Of a DNA stretch of 64,000 bases, positions 35,653 through 44,558 are shown one piece after another. Where the stretch lies: positions 62,001-126,000 of the forward strand of contig JAHHHU010000004.1 in NCBI GenBank assembly GCA_019359175.1. The letters are read 5' to 3'. Each line of letters opens with the position of its first letter. Within the stretch, counting starts at the first letter, position 1. Origin of the DNA: Phormidium tanganyikae FI6-MK23. Its GTDB lineage: Bacteria > Cyanobacteriota > Cyanobacteriia > Leptolyngbyales > Leptolyngbyaceae. Position numbers and translations under genes: made by a program. Below the pieces are notes generated by a model. It made no database searches. It was not told the origin of the DNA and was given only the letters and a program-made list of their open reading frames with translations.

Positions 35653-36950
35653 AAAGTATGCCTGTCACCGATCAGACTCCTACCGCTTCGACTCCCGCGA
35701 TTCAGTCAGACGTGATCCTCTCTGTCGATGGACTGTCTAAGAAGTTTTGCCGAGACTTGAAGCGATCGCTCTTTTACGGTACGCAAGATATTGCATCAGA
35801 ATTAATCGGCAGACGGCGATCGAGTTCATCGCTGCGTCCGGGTGAGTTTTGGGCATTGCAAGATGTCAACTTTCAGCTTCGACGCGGGGAAGCTTTGGGA
35901 TTAGTCGGCAAAAATGGCAGCGGAAAATCAACGCTGTTGCGGATTATTTCCGGCTTGATCAAGCCAGATCAAGGACGAGTCGAGGTTCACGGTCGCGTTG
36001 CACCTTTAATTGCACTCGGAGCAGGATTCAATCCAATTCTGACTGGGCGAGAAAATATCTACGCAAACATGTCGATTTTGGGATTAACCAAGCAGCAAAT
36101 CGATCGCACGTTTGATCAAGTGCTAGATTTTGCAGAAATTAATGACGCGATCGATGCTCCGGTGCAAAGTTATAGTTCAGGAATGGCAGCAAGATTGGGC
36201 TTTGCCTGCGCGATTCATACCGAACCGGATATTTTGCTGATTGATGAAGTGTTAGCGGTTGGAGATTTGAGATTTCGCGCTAAATGCTACCGCCGACTTT
36301 CAGAACTTCGCGATCGAGGGGTCGCGTTCGTCTTGGTTTCCCATAGTTCAAACTCGATTTTATCGAAATGCGAGACCGCGGTTTACCTGTCGAAAGGCAA
36401 GCTAATGATGGCGGGTGATGCAGTAGCGGTAACGCGGCGTTATGAAAATGATTTGTTTCTAGAAGGCGCACCTCCTGCAACCGGAGAAATTCACCGCCCG
36501 CAGCGATCGACTCAGGAGAGTTCTGGATTAGATATTACCGGAGTCTTTTTTCGCGATCGTAATGCCACTAAAATTGCAACTCCGGTCAGCGGAGAAAAGC
36601 TCGATCTCTGTATTCAGTCGAAAGCGCAGCACTCGATTCCTGAAACGAACATGGTCGTCACGATTCGGGAGCGGGCAGGAGAAGGAGATAAAGTTTTAGT
36701 GCTAAGTACACTACACGATAAAACTCCGATCAGCGTCACTGCTGGAGTCAATGAGCTTCGAGTTGAGCTTCCCTACCTTGGTCTAAAACCTGGCTCATAC
36801 TTACTAGATTTACATATCTATCAGGGAAACTACATTTTGCTCGATTCGATCAAGGAATTTAGCTTTGCAGTAGAAGGAACAGGCAGCATGAGCGAGTGTT
36901 CATTTTTTCAACCCCGATGCTGGACTGCAACGCAGACTAAGCCTGATTAA
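35649..36950 (+). CDS. wzt: ABC polysaccharide export ATPase (Wzt type) with C-terminal domain, second copy
   Basis: 433 residues from the TTG at 35649, chosen because GAGAGG lies 8 bases upstream; the ATG at 35658 would remove three residues. Walker A GKNGSGKSTLLR, signature YSSGMAARLGFACA, Walker B ILLIDEVLAVGD. Residues about 285-420 form a beta-sandwich Wzt C-domain (LDLCIQSKAQHSIPETNMVV, LKPGSYLLDLHIYQGNYIL). That domain has little in common with the one in the first Wzt, so the two pairs probably export different glycans. Confidence 0.92.
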   Translation: MKSMPVTDQTPTASTPAIQSDVILSVDGLSKKFCRDLKRSLFYGTQDIASELIGRRRSSSSLRPGEFWALQDVNFQLRRGEALGLVGKNGSGKSTLLRIISGLIKPDQGRVEVHGRVAPLIALGAGFNPILTGRENIYANMSILGLTKQQIDRTFDQVLDFAEINDAIDAPVQSYSSGMAARLGFACAIHTEPDILLIDEVLAVGDLRFRAKCYRRLSELRDRGVAFVLVSHSSNSILSKCETAVYLSKGKLMMAGDAVAVTRRYENDLFLEGAPPATGEIHRPQRSTQESSGLDITGVFFRDRNATKIATPVSGEKLDLCIQSKAQHSIPETNMVVTIRERAGEGDKVLVLSTLHDKTPISVTAGVNELRVELPYLGLKPGSYLLDLHIYQGNYILLDSIKEFSFAVEGTGSMSECSFFQPRCWTATQTKPD

Positions 36951-36980
36951 ACAAAAGACTCAATAACCTGAATGTTTTTT

Positions 36981-36985
36981 GGAGG
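36981..36985 (+). promoter_or_regulatory. Shine-Dalgarno site of the first 2OG oxygenase gene
   Basis: GGAGG lies 5 bases before the ATG at 36991 and rules out the in-frame TTG at 36979 as start. Confidence 0.8.
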
Positions 36986-36990
36986 ATGTG

Positions 36991-37821
36991 ATGAAATCGT
37001 TGTTTGATGCGGTAGAAGAGCATGAAGTGTTCACTGATCCTTTTCCGCACGTGGTGATTCGAGATGCGTTAGACGAAGAACTTTGCAGTCAATTGATCGC
37101 TGAATTTCCCACAATCAGCACTGTCACTCAAAGTTCTCAGTTTGTGAGCAACGAGCGGTACAGCTATCCAGCACGCGATGTGTTTACCAATCCAGCAATC
37201 AGCGACCTCTGGAAATCTTTTATTCAGCTTCATACCTCCGATCGATTCCTTGCACAGTTTGGCGCTTTGTTTGAAGACCAGATTCGGCAGTATCATCCAG
37301 AGTTTGAGCAGGTAATCGGTGAGATTCGCGCGCTGAAAGCAGGGGTTCGCAAAATCGATGACTTTTCTAGTGCTGATGTGTTAATGGATGCCCAAATTTG
37401 CATTAATGCTCCGGTCACAGAAGTTCCGAAGCCGATTAAACAAGCCCACATCGATCGTCCTCAAGTTTTATTTGCTGGACTTTACTACTTGCGACATCCA
37501 GACGATCGTTCATCGGGCGGCGATCTCGAAATTTATCGCTTTAAGTCTGGTAAACCTTATGGGTTTCAGGGACAATTTATCGACGATCGCTATGTCGAAC
37601 TCGTGAAGACCGTGAAATACGATCGCAATGTCTTGGTGCTTTTTCTCAATTCGATTCATTCTTTACATGGTGTAACGGCTCGATCGATCACGAACTCACC
37701 TCGCTGCTTTGTCAACTTAATCGGAGAAGTAAAGCAGCCTTTATTTAACTACCGACTTCATGAAGAACAGAAGAACTTAGTGCAACAGTTTACGCGGAAG
37801 TTGCGGGGATTAGTAACGTAA
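36991..37821 (+). CDS. 2-oxoglutarate/Fe(II)-dependent oxygenase family protein, first copy
   Basis: 276 residues. The N-terminus TDPFPHVVIRDALDEELCSQL is typical of prolyl-4-hydroxylase-like and 2OG-Fe(II) oxygenases. The iron ligands appear as His153 and Asp155 (QAHIDRPQVL) and His226 (SIHSLHGVTAR); Arg231 is a candidate 2-oxoglutarate ligand. SGGDLEIYRF lies between. It follows the second wzt by 40 bp. A paralogue sits at 56722. Target unknown; hydroxylation of a glycan, lipid or peptide is possible. Confidence 0.8.
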   Translation: MKSLFDAVEEHEVFTDPFPHVVIRDALDEELCSQLIAEFPTISTVTQSSQFVSNERYSYPARDVFTNPAISDLWKSFIQLHTSDRFLAQFGALFEDQIRQYHPEFEQVIGEIRALKAGVRKIDDFSSADVLMDAQICINAPVTEVPKPIKQAHIDRPQVLFAGLYYLRHPDDRSSGGDLEIYRFKSGKPYGFQGQFIDDRYVELVKTVKYDRNVLVLFLNSIHSLHGVTARSITNSPRCFVNLIGEVKQPLFNYRLHEEQKNLVQQFTRKLRGLVT

Positions 37822-38054
37822 GAAAAGCACTAAGATTGACGAATGAATGCAGTTTGTCGTTCGTAGTCTTTGTCAGGGATGCCTGAGTGAAAGTAGCGGT
37901 TCCGCTTTCATGGCTAAAACAGATGGCTCAGATTTGAAGAGAACAGCATCAGGGTAGGTCATCATCGCATCAAACCAAAGGTATGCGTTTGTCTCAGCAG
38001 CCTTAACCTCATGTTCGTTTGTATCAAAAATTATTCTGTTGCTAAACGACTTTC

Positions 38055-40211
38055 ATGCTGATTAACTATAGTACTTTCTCAGGCGCGACAGGACTCGCCC
38101 TGAACGGCAATGCGTCGCTAAACAGCGGCGCGCTGCAATTAACCCCCGATGCCTCGCTTCAACGAGGCAGTGCTTTTTGGAATACGCCTTTAACACTGAG
38201 CGGAAACGCATCATTTTCCACGAATTTTCAGCTTCAAATTACGGGTAGTAAAGGGACAAATGGTGGAGACGGCATGACCTTCATGCTGCAAAATAGCAGC
38301 CAAGGTACAACTGCTCTGGGTGGAATTGCTGGGCTATTGGGCTATAGCTCGATCGACAACAGCCTAGCCATCAAGTTTGATACTTGGGCAAACACAGACG
38401 AAGTTAGTAATAACTATGTCGGAGTTAACCTCAACGGTGTGTCCTACGGCGCGGTTGCTGGGGCTGTCGCTCCAGTCGATCTTAACGGTGGCAAAGCGGT
38501 TAACGTTTGGATTGATTACAACGGTCAGACTGATATTCTCTCAGTCTTTGTCGCAGGCGATACGGTGACAGACAAGCCAACGAATCCTCTATTTAGCTAC
38601 GGCGTTGATCTTGCTAGTCGGCTCGGCTCTCAAGCCTTCGTCGGTTTTAGTGCAGCAACGGGAGGGGCATCGAATATTCATCGTGTGACAAAGTGGCAAC
38701 TAGATACTTCAGCGGTGTCTCCTCCTCCGCCCCCGCTGCCCCCACCTCCCACACCTGGGTATTCAACTTCATTTAATTACAGCGATTTCTCTACGATCGA
38801 CGGCATTAAAACAAACGGTAGCACTACCAAATCTGGCAATGCGCTGCGATTGACATCGGATCAACAGTTACAGGCGGGAACTGCCTTTACAACGACTCCG
38901 ATTGATATTTACGGTGATACTTCATTCAACACAAACTTCAAACTCCAGTTTTCGGGAGTTCGAGGAACCAACGGCGGCGATGGCATCACCTTTATGCTGC
39001 AAAATAATGGTGCAGGAGCAAATGCGATCGGCGGCGTAGGTGGCGGATTGGGCTATAACGGCATCACCGACAGCTTGGCGATTAAGTTTGATACTTGGCA
39101 AGGAGCAGGAGAGTTAAGCAACAATTATGTTGCGGTGTTGACGAATGGAGATGGCACTAAAACGTATGACTGGGCTGATCAAAACAACGTGACGTATCGC
39201 GCTCAAGCGCAAGCACCCTTTGATCTTAATGGGAACGGCACCATCTTGAACGCCTGGGTTGACTATAACGGGGTCACGGACAACCTACAGGTCTATCTGT
39301 CGAATACATCGACAAAGCCGACGACCGCCCTCTTTAGCACGAAGATACAACTCTCGAATATTGTGGGATCGCAAGCATTTGTTGGATTTAGCGGGGCGAC
39401 AGGTGGAGCAACCAGCATTCAGGATGTATTGAACTGGAGTTTTTCGTCTTCGACTCCTACTCCTCCCGCTCCTCAGTCTGGAGTCGCTCGCATCCTCGCG
39501 CTCGGAGACTCGATCACACTCGGTGTCACGTCGAAAACCGACGACAAAAATCGAACTGCCATTCCGGGTGGATATCGTCGAGTGTTGTGGAATAAGTTCG
39601 TCAATGCTGGGATTGCGGTCGATTTTGTCGGCAGTGAAACCGATGGAACTTCTGCGAATCCAGCTTATCAGTGGACAAACGGCGGCGATAAGAACAATCA
39701 AGGCATGTCAGGCTGGAGAATCGAAAAAATCATTGCCAATGTGGAGAACTATCTCAAGCGAGAAAAGCCAGATATCATCACGCTGATGATTGGAACGAAC
39801 AATCTGTTTACGGATACTTCGGGAGCGCAGATGCTCAGCAGGCTCAACACTCTGATTGATAAGATTACCGCATTCTCGCCGAATACGAAGGTACTGGTTG
39901 GCTCAATCCCACCTGCTTATTCTGATATCGATCGATTTGCGACTCCTGAACGAAGTCAACAACAGATGCAAATGATTGTTGACTACAACAATGGCATACC
40001 AGGAGTGATCAGCGATGACCGTGCAGCGGGTAAGAAGGTCTACTTTGTCGATATGAGATCGTTAACGCTGAATGATCTTGCGCCGCGCAATGATGACAAT
40101 GGGCTGCATCCTTCGATGGCGGGCTACGACAAGATTGGCACGCTTTGGTACAACGCTCTGCTCGATCCCAACGTCGTCGGAACCGCTGGGAACACGCTCA
40201 AGACCGTATAG
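38055..40211 (+). CDS. Two L-type lectin domains fused to an SGNH/GDSL hydrolase
   Basis: 718 residues. Domain 1 (about 1-215) and domain 2 (about 245-460) are related L-type lectin folds, each with TNGGDG(M/I)TFMLQN, a GLGY-type turn and DSLAIKFDTW followed by SNNYV. A Pro-rich linker (PPPPPLPPPPTPG) and a second (STPTPPAPQSG) join them. The C-terminal SGNH domain has LALGDSITLGVT, MIGTNNLF and DDNGLHPSMAGY. No signal peptide is seen: the lectin begins at residue 1. Probably binds and deacylates a surface glycan; the export route is unclear. Confidence 0.87.
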   Translation: MLINYSTFSGATGLALNGNASLNSGALQLTPDASLQRGSAFWNTPLTLSGNASFSTNFQLQITGSKGTNGGDGMTFMLQNSSQGTTALGGIAGLLGYSSIDNSLAIKFDTWANTDEVSNNYVGVNLNGVSYGAVAGAVAPVDLNGGKAVNVWIDYNGQTDILSVFVAGDTVTDKPTNPLFSYGVDLASRLGSQAFVGFSAATGGASNIHRVTKWQLDTSAVSPPPPPLPPPPTPGYSTSFNYSDFSTIDGIKTNGSTTKSGNALRLTSDQQLQAGTAFTTTPIDIYGDTSFNTNFKLQFSGVRGTNGGDGITFMLQNNGAGANAIGGVGGGLGYNGITDSLAIKFDTWQGAGELSNNYVAVLTNGDGTKTYDWADQNNVTYRAQAQAPFDLNGNGTILNAWVDYNGVTDNLQVYLSNTSTKPTTALFSTKIQLSNIVGSQAFVGFSGATGGATSIQDVLNWSFSSSTPTPPAPQSGVARILALGDSITLGVTSKTDDKNRTAIPGGYRRVLWNKFVNAGIAVDFVGSETDGTSANPAYQWTNGGDKNNQGMSGWRIEKIIANVENYLKREKPDIITLMIGTNNLFTDTSGAQMLSRLNTLIDKITAFSPNTKVLVGSIPPAYSDIDRFATPERSQQQMQMIVDYNNGIPGVISDDRAAGKKVYFVDMRSLTLNDLAPRNDDNGLHPSMAGYDKIGTLWYNALLDPNVVGTAGNTLKTV

Positions 40212-40336
40212 GTTTCAACTTGCTCGGATTTGACCCTCCAGAGGTGACAAGCCCTTGGAGGGGTTTATCGAAGTTAGGCTAGAAAATCTTAGATTGACAC
40301 GTGGTTTCGCTCAGACCCGAATGCCTTGATACAAGG

Positions 40337-40368
40337 TAAGTAGATGGACAAATAAGTAGATGGACAAA
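40337..40368 (+). repeat. Perfect tandem duplication of 16 bp
   Basis: TAAGTAGATGGACAAA occurs at 40337-40352 and again directly at 40353-40368 without mismatch. Confidence 0.95.
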
Positions 40369-40393
40369 ATTAAATTCCACGTTGGGTTTGGGC

Positions 40394-40449
40394 TTCGGCT
40401 GCGCTCAGCCCCCGATGATTTTGGCTTTTGAGCGTTGAGCGCAGCCGAA
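40394..40449. repeat. 14-bp inverted repeat with 28-bp spacer
   Basis: TTCGGCTGCGCTCA at 40394-40407 is the exact reverse complement of TGAGCGCAGCCGAA at 40436-40449. It lies upstream of the UbiA-like gene. It could be a hairpin or the remains of a repetitive element of the kind common in cyanobacterial intergenic DNA. Confidence 0.8.
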
Positions 40450-40514
40450 ACGCGGCAACCCATTCTGTCTACCTACTTATTGATTCAACGGCTCTTCCTA
40501 TTTTTATCCACACA

Positions 40515-41474
40515 ATGAAGACACCTCCGCTTGAGCCAAGAGTCGAAAAAGCGCAGCGCACCTCGAATCACAGTGTTGTTCCTTATGTGATGGCGCTGCG
40601 CCCGCATCAATGGACAAAAAATCTGGTAGTGTTTGCGGCTCCGCTGTTTGCCTTCTCAATCCGTTTCGAGACGATTCTCGCCAGCTTGCTTGCGTTTGCA
40701 CTGTTTTGCTGTGTTTCGAGTAGTTTTTACTTGATCAATGACATTGCCGATGTGAAAGACGATCGCGCTCATCCTGTAAAGTGCAAACGTCCGATCGCTT
40801 CTGGACTCGTCAAGATTCCGATCGCGGTCTTAATGGCAGGGTCGCTGCTCAGTAGTGCTTTGTTTTTTGGATTTCTGCACTCAACCGATTTGGGTTTGAC
40901 GATCGTGAGCTATGCCGCCTTGCAGATGGCATACAATCTTCGACTCAAGCGCATGGTGATCCTCGATGTGATTGCGATCTCAGTGGGGTTTGTATTGCGC
41001 GCTTATGCAGGCGCAAATTCAACGCAGATCAAATTGTCGATTTGGTTTGTGCTGTGTACAGCAATGCTGGCGTTGTTTCTAGGAATTGAAAAACGTAAGG
41101 CAGAGTTGCGGCTCCTGCAACGTAAAGGTGGAAAAACGCGATCGGTGTTACGCAAGTATTCGCTATCGCTACTAACCCGAATGGAAAGTACGGTGGTGAC
41201 AGGAACCGTTTTGACTTATGCCTTGTGGAGTGCCGGACCAAAATTAAGTGGGGCTTCAACACCCTGGATGGTCGCAACCTTACCCTTTGTGCTGTACGGC
41301 GTATTTCGGTATCAACTCCTGAGTGAGTTGACCGACGACGATCCCGATCGACATAGAACTGAGCGACCCGATGAAGTTTTACTCACTGATCTACCCATTT
41401 TGCTCACGGTGCTGTGTTGGGTTGCGACTGTCTTTACGATTTTATTGCTCAAACACAATGACCTGATTCAATAG
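40515..41474 (+). CDS. UbiA-family decaprenyl-phosphate phosphoribosyltransferase-like protein
   Basis: 319 residues from the ATG at 40515. The N-terminal ALRPHQWTKNLVVFAAPLF is the hallmark of the decaprenyl-phosphate phosphoribosyltransferase branch of UbiA. The first Asp-rich motif is NDIADVKDDRAHPVKCKRPI. A second, weaker region is GIEKRKAELRLL, and about nine membrane spans follow the usual pattern. Family members transfer 5-phosphoribose from PRPP to polyprenyl phosphate. First gene of a tight operon to 47210, with a phosphatase gene 27 bp downstream. Confidence 0.85.
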   Translation: MKTPPLEPRVEKAQRTSNHSVVPYVMALRPHQWTKNLVVFAAPLFAFSIRFETILASLLAFALFCCVSSSFYLINDIADVKDDRAHPVKCKRPIASGLVKIPIAVLMAGSLLSSALFFGFLHSTDLGLTIVSYAALQMAYNLRLKRMVILDVIAISVGFVLRAYAGANSTQIKLSIWFVLCTAMLALFLGIEKRKAELRLLQRKGGKTRSVLRKYSLSLLTRMESTVVTGTVLTYALWSAGPKLSGASTPWMVATLPFVLYGVFRYQLLSELTDDDPDRHRTERPDEVLLTDLPILLTVLCWVATVFTILLLKHNDLIQ

Positions 41475-41501
41475 CGCACGAGCGTCAAGGTTTGAAAACA
41501 G

Positions 41502-42086
41502 ATGGCAAAACTTGGATTTTGGCTTGAAGGGATCAGGTGGAAGCTGTTTCATCCCGCCCGATTTTCTAAAAGTTCACTTTCGCTGCCTCACGCCGATATT
41601 TTGGCAGATATTAACTTAAAGATGCTGCACCGCTATGGAATTCGAGGTGTCATTCTGGATTTAGATAACACGATCGTGTCGGAAGACGATCGCTATCTTT
41701 CTCCAGAGGCAGAAGCTTGGATTGAGAACGCAAAACGATCGGCGTTTAAGCTTGTGATCTTGACCAACGGGCATCGCCAAGCTCGAATTCGGTTATGGTC
41801 GGATCGATTGGGAGTCTCAGCGATTCATCCAGCGCGCAAGCCCTTTCCAAAAGCATTCCGTCAAGCCTTGAACAGGATGAAACTAAAACCGCATCAAGTC
41901 GTGGTGATCGGGGATAGTTTTCACACCGATCAAGTCGGGGCGTGGCTCGTCGGTTGTCCGATGATTCAAGTCGCTTCTTTGCCGCATCCGAAGCGATCGT
42001 GGGAGCGGATCATCGGGCGATTTGTGCATCGATCGTATCCGCGCGATCGCCCGCTTTGGACGGTGAACGATGTCGATATCACATAG
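41502..42086 (+). CDS. YqeG-family HAD phosphatase
   Basis: 194 residues. HAD motif I GVILDLDNTIVSEDD (about residue 52), motif II KLVILTNGHR, and motif III/IV VVVIGDSFHTDQVGAW identify the YqeG/GEP4-like class. Eukaryotic GEP4 and plastid relatives dephosphorylate phosphatidylglycerol phosphate, so a lipid-phosphate substrate is plausible. Here it directly follows the UbiA-like gene and precedes a small transporter by 5 bp. It could be the phosphatase for the polyprenyl-linked phosphoribose (inference) or simply the housekeeping PGP phosphatase. Confidence 0.85.
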   Translation: MAKLGFWLEGIRWKLFHPARFSKSSLSLPHADILADINLKMLHRYGIRGVILDLDNTIVSEDDRYLSPEAEAWIENAKRSAFKLVILTNGHRQARIRLWSDRLGVSAIHPARKPFPKAFRQALNRMKLKPHQVVVIGDSFHTDQVGAWLVGCPMIQVASLPHPKRSWERIIGRFVHRSYPRDRPLWTVNDVDIT

Positions 42087-42091
42087 AATAA

Positions 42092-42427
42092 ATGCACTTA
42101 CTGTATTCTGCCTTAATTCTGCTGACGGTTGCACTGAATACCGCTGCCCAACTGCTTCTAAAGCTTGGCTCTGGTCAGACATTGCTCAATCCTTATTTGC
42201 TTGGAGGAGTAGCCTGCTATGGCTTGAGTACAGTTTGTTATGTGGGCATTCTCGGTAAATTTAATGTTTCATTTGCTTATCCACTCCTGATTGGATTGAG
42301 TGTGATTGCAACGACTCTCGCGGGAGCTACTTATCTGCATGAAAAGGTTCCGTTTCTTAGCCTGATCGGAATTGGACTGATGTTAAGTGGCATCGGTGCG
42401 ATCGCGTTTGGCAAAGCCCTAAGTTAG
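42092..42427 (+). CDS. Small EamA/ArnE-like transporter (four membrane spans)
   Basis: 111 residues, four hydrophobic spans: LLYSALILLTVALNTAAQLLL, LLGGVACYGLSTVCYVGIL, FAYPLLIGLSVIATTLAGATY and FLSLIGIGLMLSGIGAIAFG, with YLHEKVPF before the last span, as in SMR/ArnE proteins. ArnE/ArnF flip undecaprenyl-phosphate aminoarabinose, so this protein may flip a lipid-linked sugar to the periplasmic face. It sits 5 bp after the phosphatase gene. Confidence 0.8.
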   Translation: MHLLYSALILLTVALNTAAQLLLKLGSGQTLLNPYLLGGVACYGLSTVCYVGILGKFNVSFAYPLLIGLSVIATTLAGATYLHEKVPFLSLIGIGLMLSGIGAIAFGKALS

Positions 42428-42452
42428 ACCTCATCTATCAAACGACTTGACT

Positions 42453-43268
42453 ATGAAGTGTGTTTCAGAACTCTACGATCGCCATCCCGATAGCGATATC
42501 TATGTGATTGGTACAGGTGCGAGTCTACGAGTCTTTCCGCTCTCGCTGTTAGAAAACAAAATCACAATCGGATTAAACCAAGCTTGGAAAACCGTTCCCG
42601 TTCAATACAGCATCACGATTCACCCTGAGCTGAGTGTTCCGGAGTTTCTTCCGGATCAACCTCCGCATCCAGAGATTAGTTGGATTACCAAGTACGAAAA
42701 AACCAAGAGCCTCGTCACACCTGAGCAGCTTCGATATGCCGAAGAACACTTCTACTTTTTTGAAATGGCTGGGCGGGTAAACACTCAGCCCCCGAATAAA
42801 CCCTCGGATACGGGACGAGTTTTAGACTGGGTGCGCCAACCGACCGACGACAAACTTTATCTCTGGACATCGATCGCCCAAGCAGGCGTGAATTTAGCTG
42901 CGAATTTGGGAGCCAAAAATATCTTTCTGATCGGCTGTGATAACTGTGCGCTGCTCGGCAATAATCACGCACATCAGCAACACACTCGCTGGCGAGATGC
43001 CTCAGCCGATAGCCGTTACCGCGAATATTATGAAGGACTAGCAGAAATGCGTCCAGTGTTGCGAGAGCGGGGAGTAAATTTAGTCAGTCTCACGCCCTTT
43101 ATGAGTTTAGAAGCTCCGAATCAGGATTTTGAACGACTTTGTCAAGAACTCGATCAGCCCACCCGGATCGAAAGTGCCCCCGATATTTCTCCCAAATTGG
43201 ACTATAAGAGCTTTTACGTCAATCGATTCAAGCAGATGGCTCGAAAAATGATTTCAGGTACATCTTGA
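42453..43268 (+). CDS. DUF115/MptE-like protein of unknown function
   Basis: 271 residues from the ATG at 42453 (TTG at 42447 possible). Pattern: SDIYVIGTGASLRVFPLSLL, ITIGLNQAWKTVPVQYSITIHP, and LAANLGAKNIFLIGCDNCALLGNNH. The Rossmann-like first strand with VIGTGAS and the later IGCDN resemble the DUF115/MptE-like sugar- or pterin-binding fold found in glycan and flagellar-glycosylation clusters. Cytoplasmic, with no membrane span. The role is unassigned. In the same operon as the UbiA-like gene. Confidence 0.6.
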   Translation: MKCVSELYDRHPDSDIYVIGTGASLRVFPLSLLENKITIGLNQAWKTVPVQYSITIHPELSVPEFLPDQPPHPEISWITKYEKTKSLVTPEQLRYAEEHFYFFEMAGRVNTQPPNKPSDTGRVLDWVRQPTDDKLYLWTSIAQAGVNLAANLGAKNIFLIGCDNCALLGNNHAHQQHTRWRDASADSRYREYYEGLAEMRPVLRERGVNLVSLTPFMSLEAPNQDFERLCQELDQPTRIESAPDISPKLDYKSFYVNRFKQMARKMISGTS

Positions 43269-43288
43269 GCAGCAGGAAGATACCGAAT

Positions 43289-44551
43289 ATGAAGGTCTTG
43301 AAGATGCCTTTTCTGGCTAAATTTCAAATAAGCCAGACTGTCCGACTAGATATCATCATTGGAGCCGCCCTTGCCGTTTTAATTGGAGTCGGAATTTATC
43401 AAGGGCAACTTCTGCTCGATCCCTCGTTGTTTAGAGAGCAAGGGCAAGATATTTGGTTTGATGCAGATGTTCCGAATGTTTTTCAACTCATGACCGAACG
43501 GCACAACCTGCGCGCACACAGCCGAACAGAACGGCATCCTTTGTTGTCTTTGGTAGTATTTTCAGCAACGTTTATTACGAAGACTGGTTTACGAACTTCC
43601 TCACTGACAGCGGTGCAAATGGTCAATTCTGCGATCGCAGCGCTCTGGGTCGGAACACTCTACACACTGCTTCGGACAATCAGTTGTGTTCGATTAGACT
43701 CGATTATCTTTAGTTTGTTAGGGGCAACGAGTGCTGCTGCGGTATTTGGATTAGTTATTCCAGAAAGCTTTCCTCTAGGTTCACTCACGATCCTCGCAGC
43801 ATTGATGCTTGTAGCTTGGGGGCAGTATCAGCCAGTATCTTCTATTGGATACGTCATAGTTAGCGTGATGACCTTGAGTATCACAGTCACAAACTGGATG
43901 TTTGGGCTGCTTGCCTCGATCGTATTTCACTCCTGGAAACAAGCTCTACAAATCACGACCAATGCCTTTCTGCTCGTTCAAGTTCTATGGTTTGTCCAGA
44001 AGAAGATTTTTCCGAGCGCGCGTTTCTTTTTAGATCAGTCGGGCACTAAGGAGGACACTGTATTCCCTAGCATTTTCTCCGCGTTATCAACGCTTCGATC
44101 TTTCTTCGCGCACAGTTTGGTGATGCCATCGATCCAGAGGATTGACAAACCTGGATTGCCTTACCCGGTTATGTCAGTTCAGACTTCAGTTGCCGGGTCA
44201 GGAAGCGCCTTTGGCGGCATTGCACTGGTTTTATGGCTGCTCGTTTTGGGACTTGGCATTTATACCTTGTTTACGTTGCAGACCCATTCCAAACTTCGAT
44301 TGATTTTAGGGATAACCTTAATTGCTCAGGTTCTACTACATTTGGCGTTTGGATCTGAAACCTTTCTATATTCACTCCACTTTGTGCCGTTGTTGATTGT
44401 CTGTGCTGCGTTGACGACATTAACACGACTTCGCTTGCTATCTTTAACCCTAACCGGAATCCTGGTGCTAGCGCTGATGATTAACAATGGTACGCAATTT
44501 AACCGAGCGATCGTATTTCTAAAATCCCCTGATCTTTTCATAACGCGATGA
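43289..44551 (+). CDS. Polytopic membrane protein of unknown family, tandem paralogue A
   Basis: 420 residues from the ATG at 43289, about ten membrane spans. Motifs shared with the next gene: D(I/V)WF near the N-terminus (QGQDIWFDADV), VIPESFPLGSL, LSITVTNWMFG, GSGSAFGGIALVLW and LHLAFGSETFLYSLHFVPLL. An acidic pair in the first periplasmic loop recalls GT-C enzymes (inference). I cannot name the family. Position after a possible lipid-pentose pathway suggests a periplasmic glycosyltransferase or a polymerase. Confidence 0.65.
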   Translation: MKVLKMPFLAKFQISQTVRLDIIIGAALAVLIGVGIYQGQLLLDPSLFREQGQDIWFDADVPNVFQLMTERHNLRAHSRTERHPLLSLVVFSATFITKTGLRTSSLTAVQMVNSAIAALWVGTLYTLLRTISCVRLDSIIFSLLGATSAAAVFGLVIPESFPLGSLTILAALMLVAWGQYQPVSSIGYVIVSVMTLSITVTNWMFGLLASIVFHSWKQALQITTNAFLLVQVLWFVQKKIFPSARFFLDQSGTKEDTVFPSIFSALSTLRSFFAHSLVMPSIQRIDKPGLPYPVMSVQTSVAGSGSAFGGIALVLWLLVLGLGIYTLFTLQTHSKLRLILGITLIAQVLLHLAFGSETFLYSLHFVPLLIVCAALTTLTRLRLLSLTLTGILVLALMINNGTQFNRAIVFLKSPDLFITR

Positions 44552-44558
44552 GCCTTCC

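Larger units (their letters stand above)
40212..40514. other. Intergenic region with several short repeats
   Basis: About 300 bp. Contains a 7-bp stem CCCTCCA/TGGAGGG (40234-40240 with 40256-40262), probably the lectin gene terminator; a perfect tandem 16-bp duplication; a 14-bp inverted repeat; and the 11-mer ACCTACTTATT at 40471-40481. An in-frame upstream TTG at 40428 could extend the next gene but lies within these repeats. Confidence 0.6.

Noticed and set aside
40428-40514. Upstream TTG extension of the UbiA-like gene
   Set aside because: The extra 29 codons run through an inverted repeat, have no family counterpart, and the ATG at 40515 directly precedes the conserved domain.
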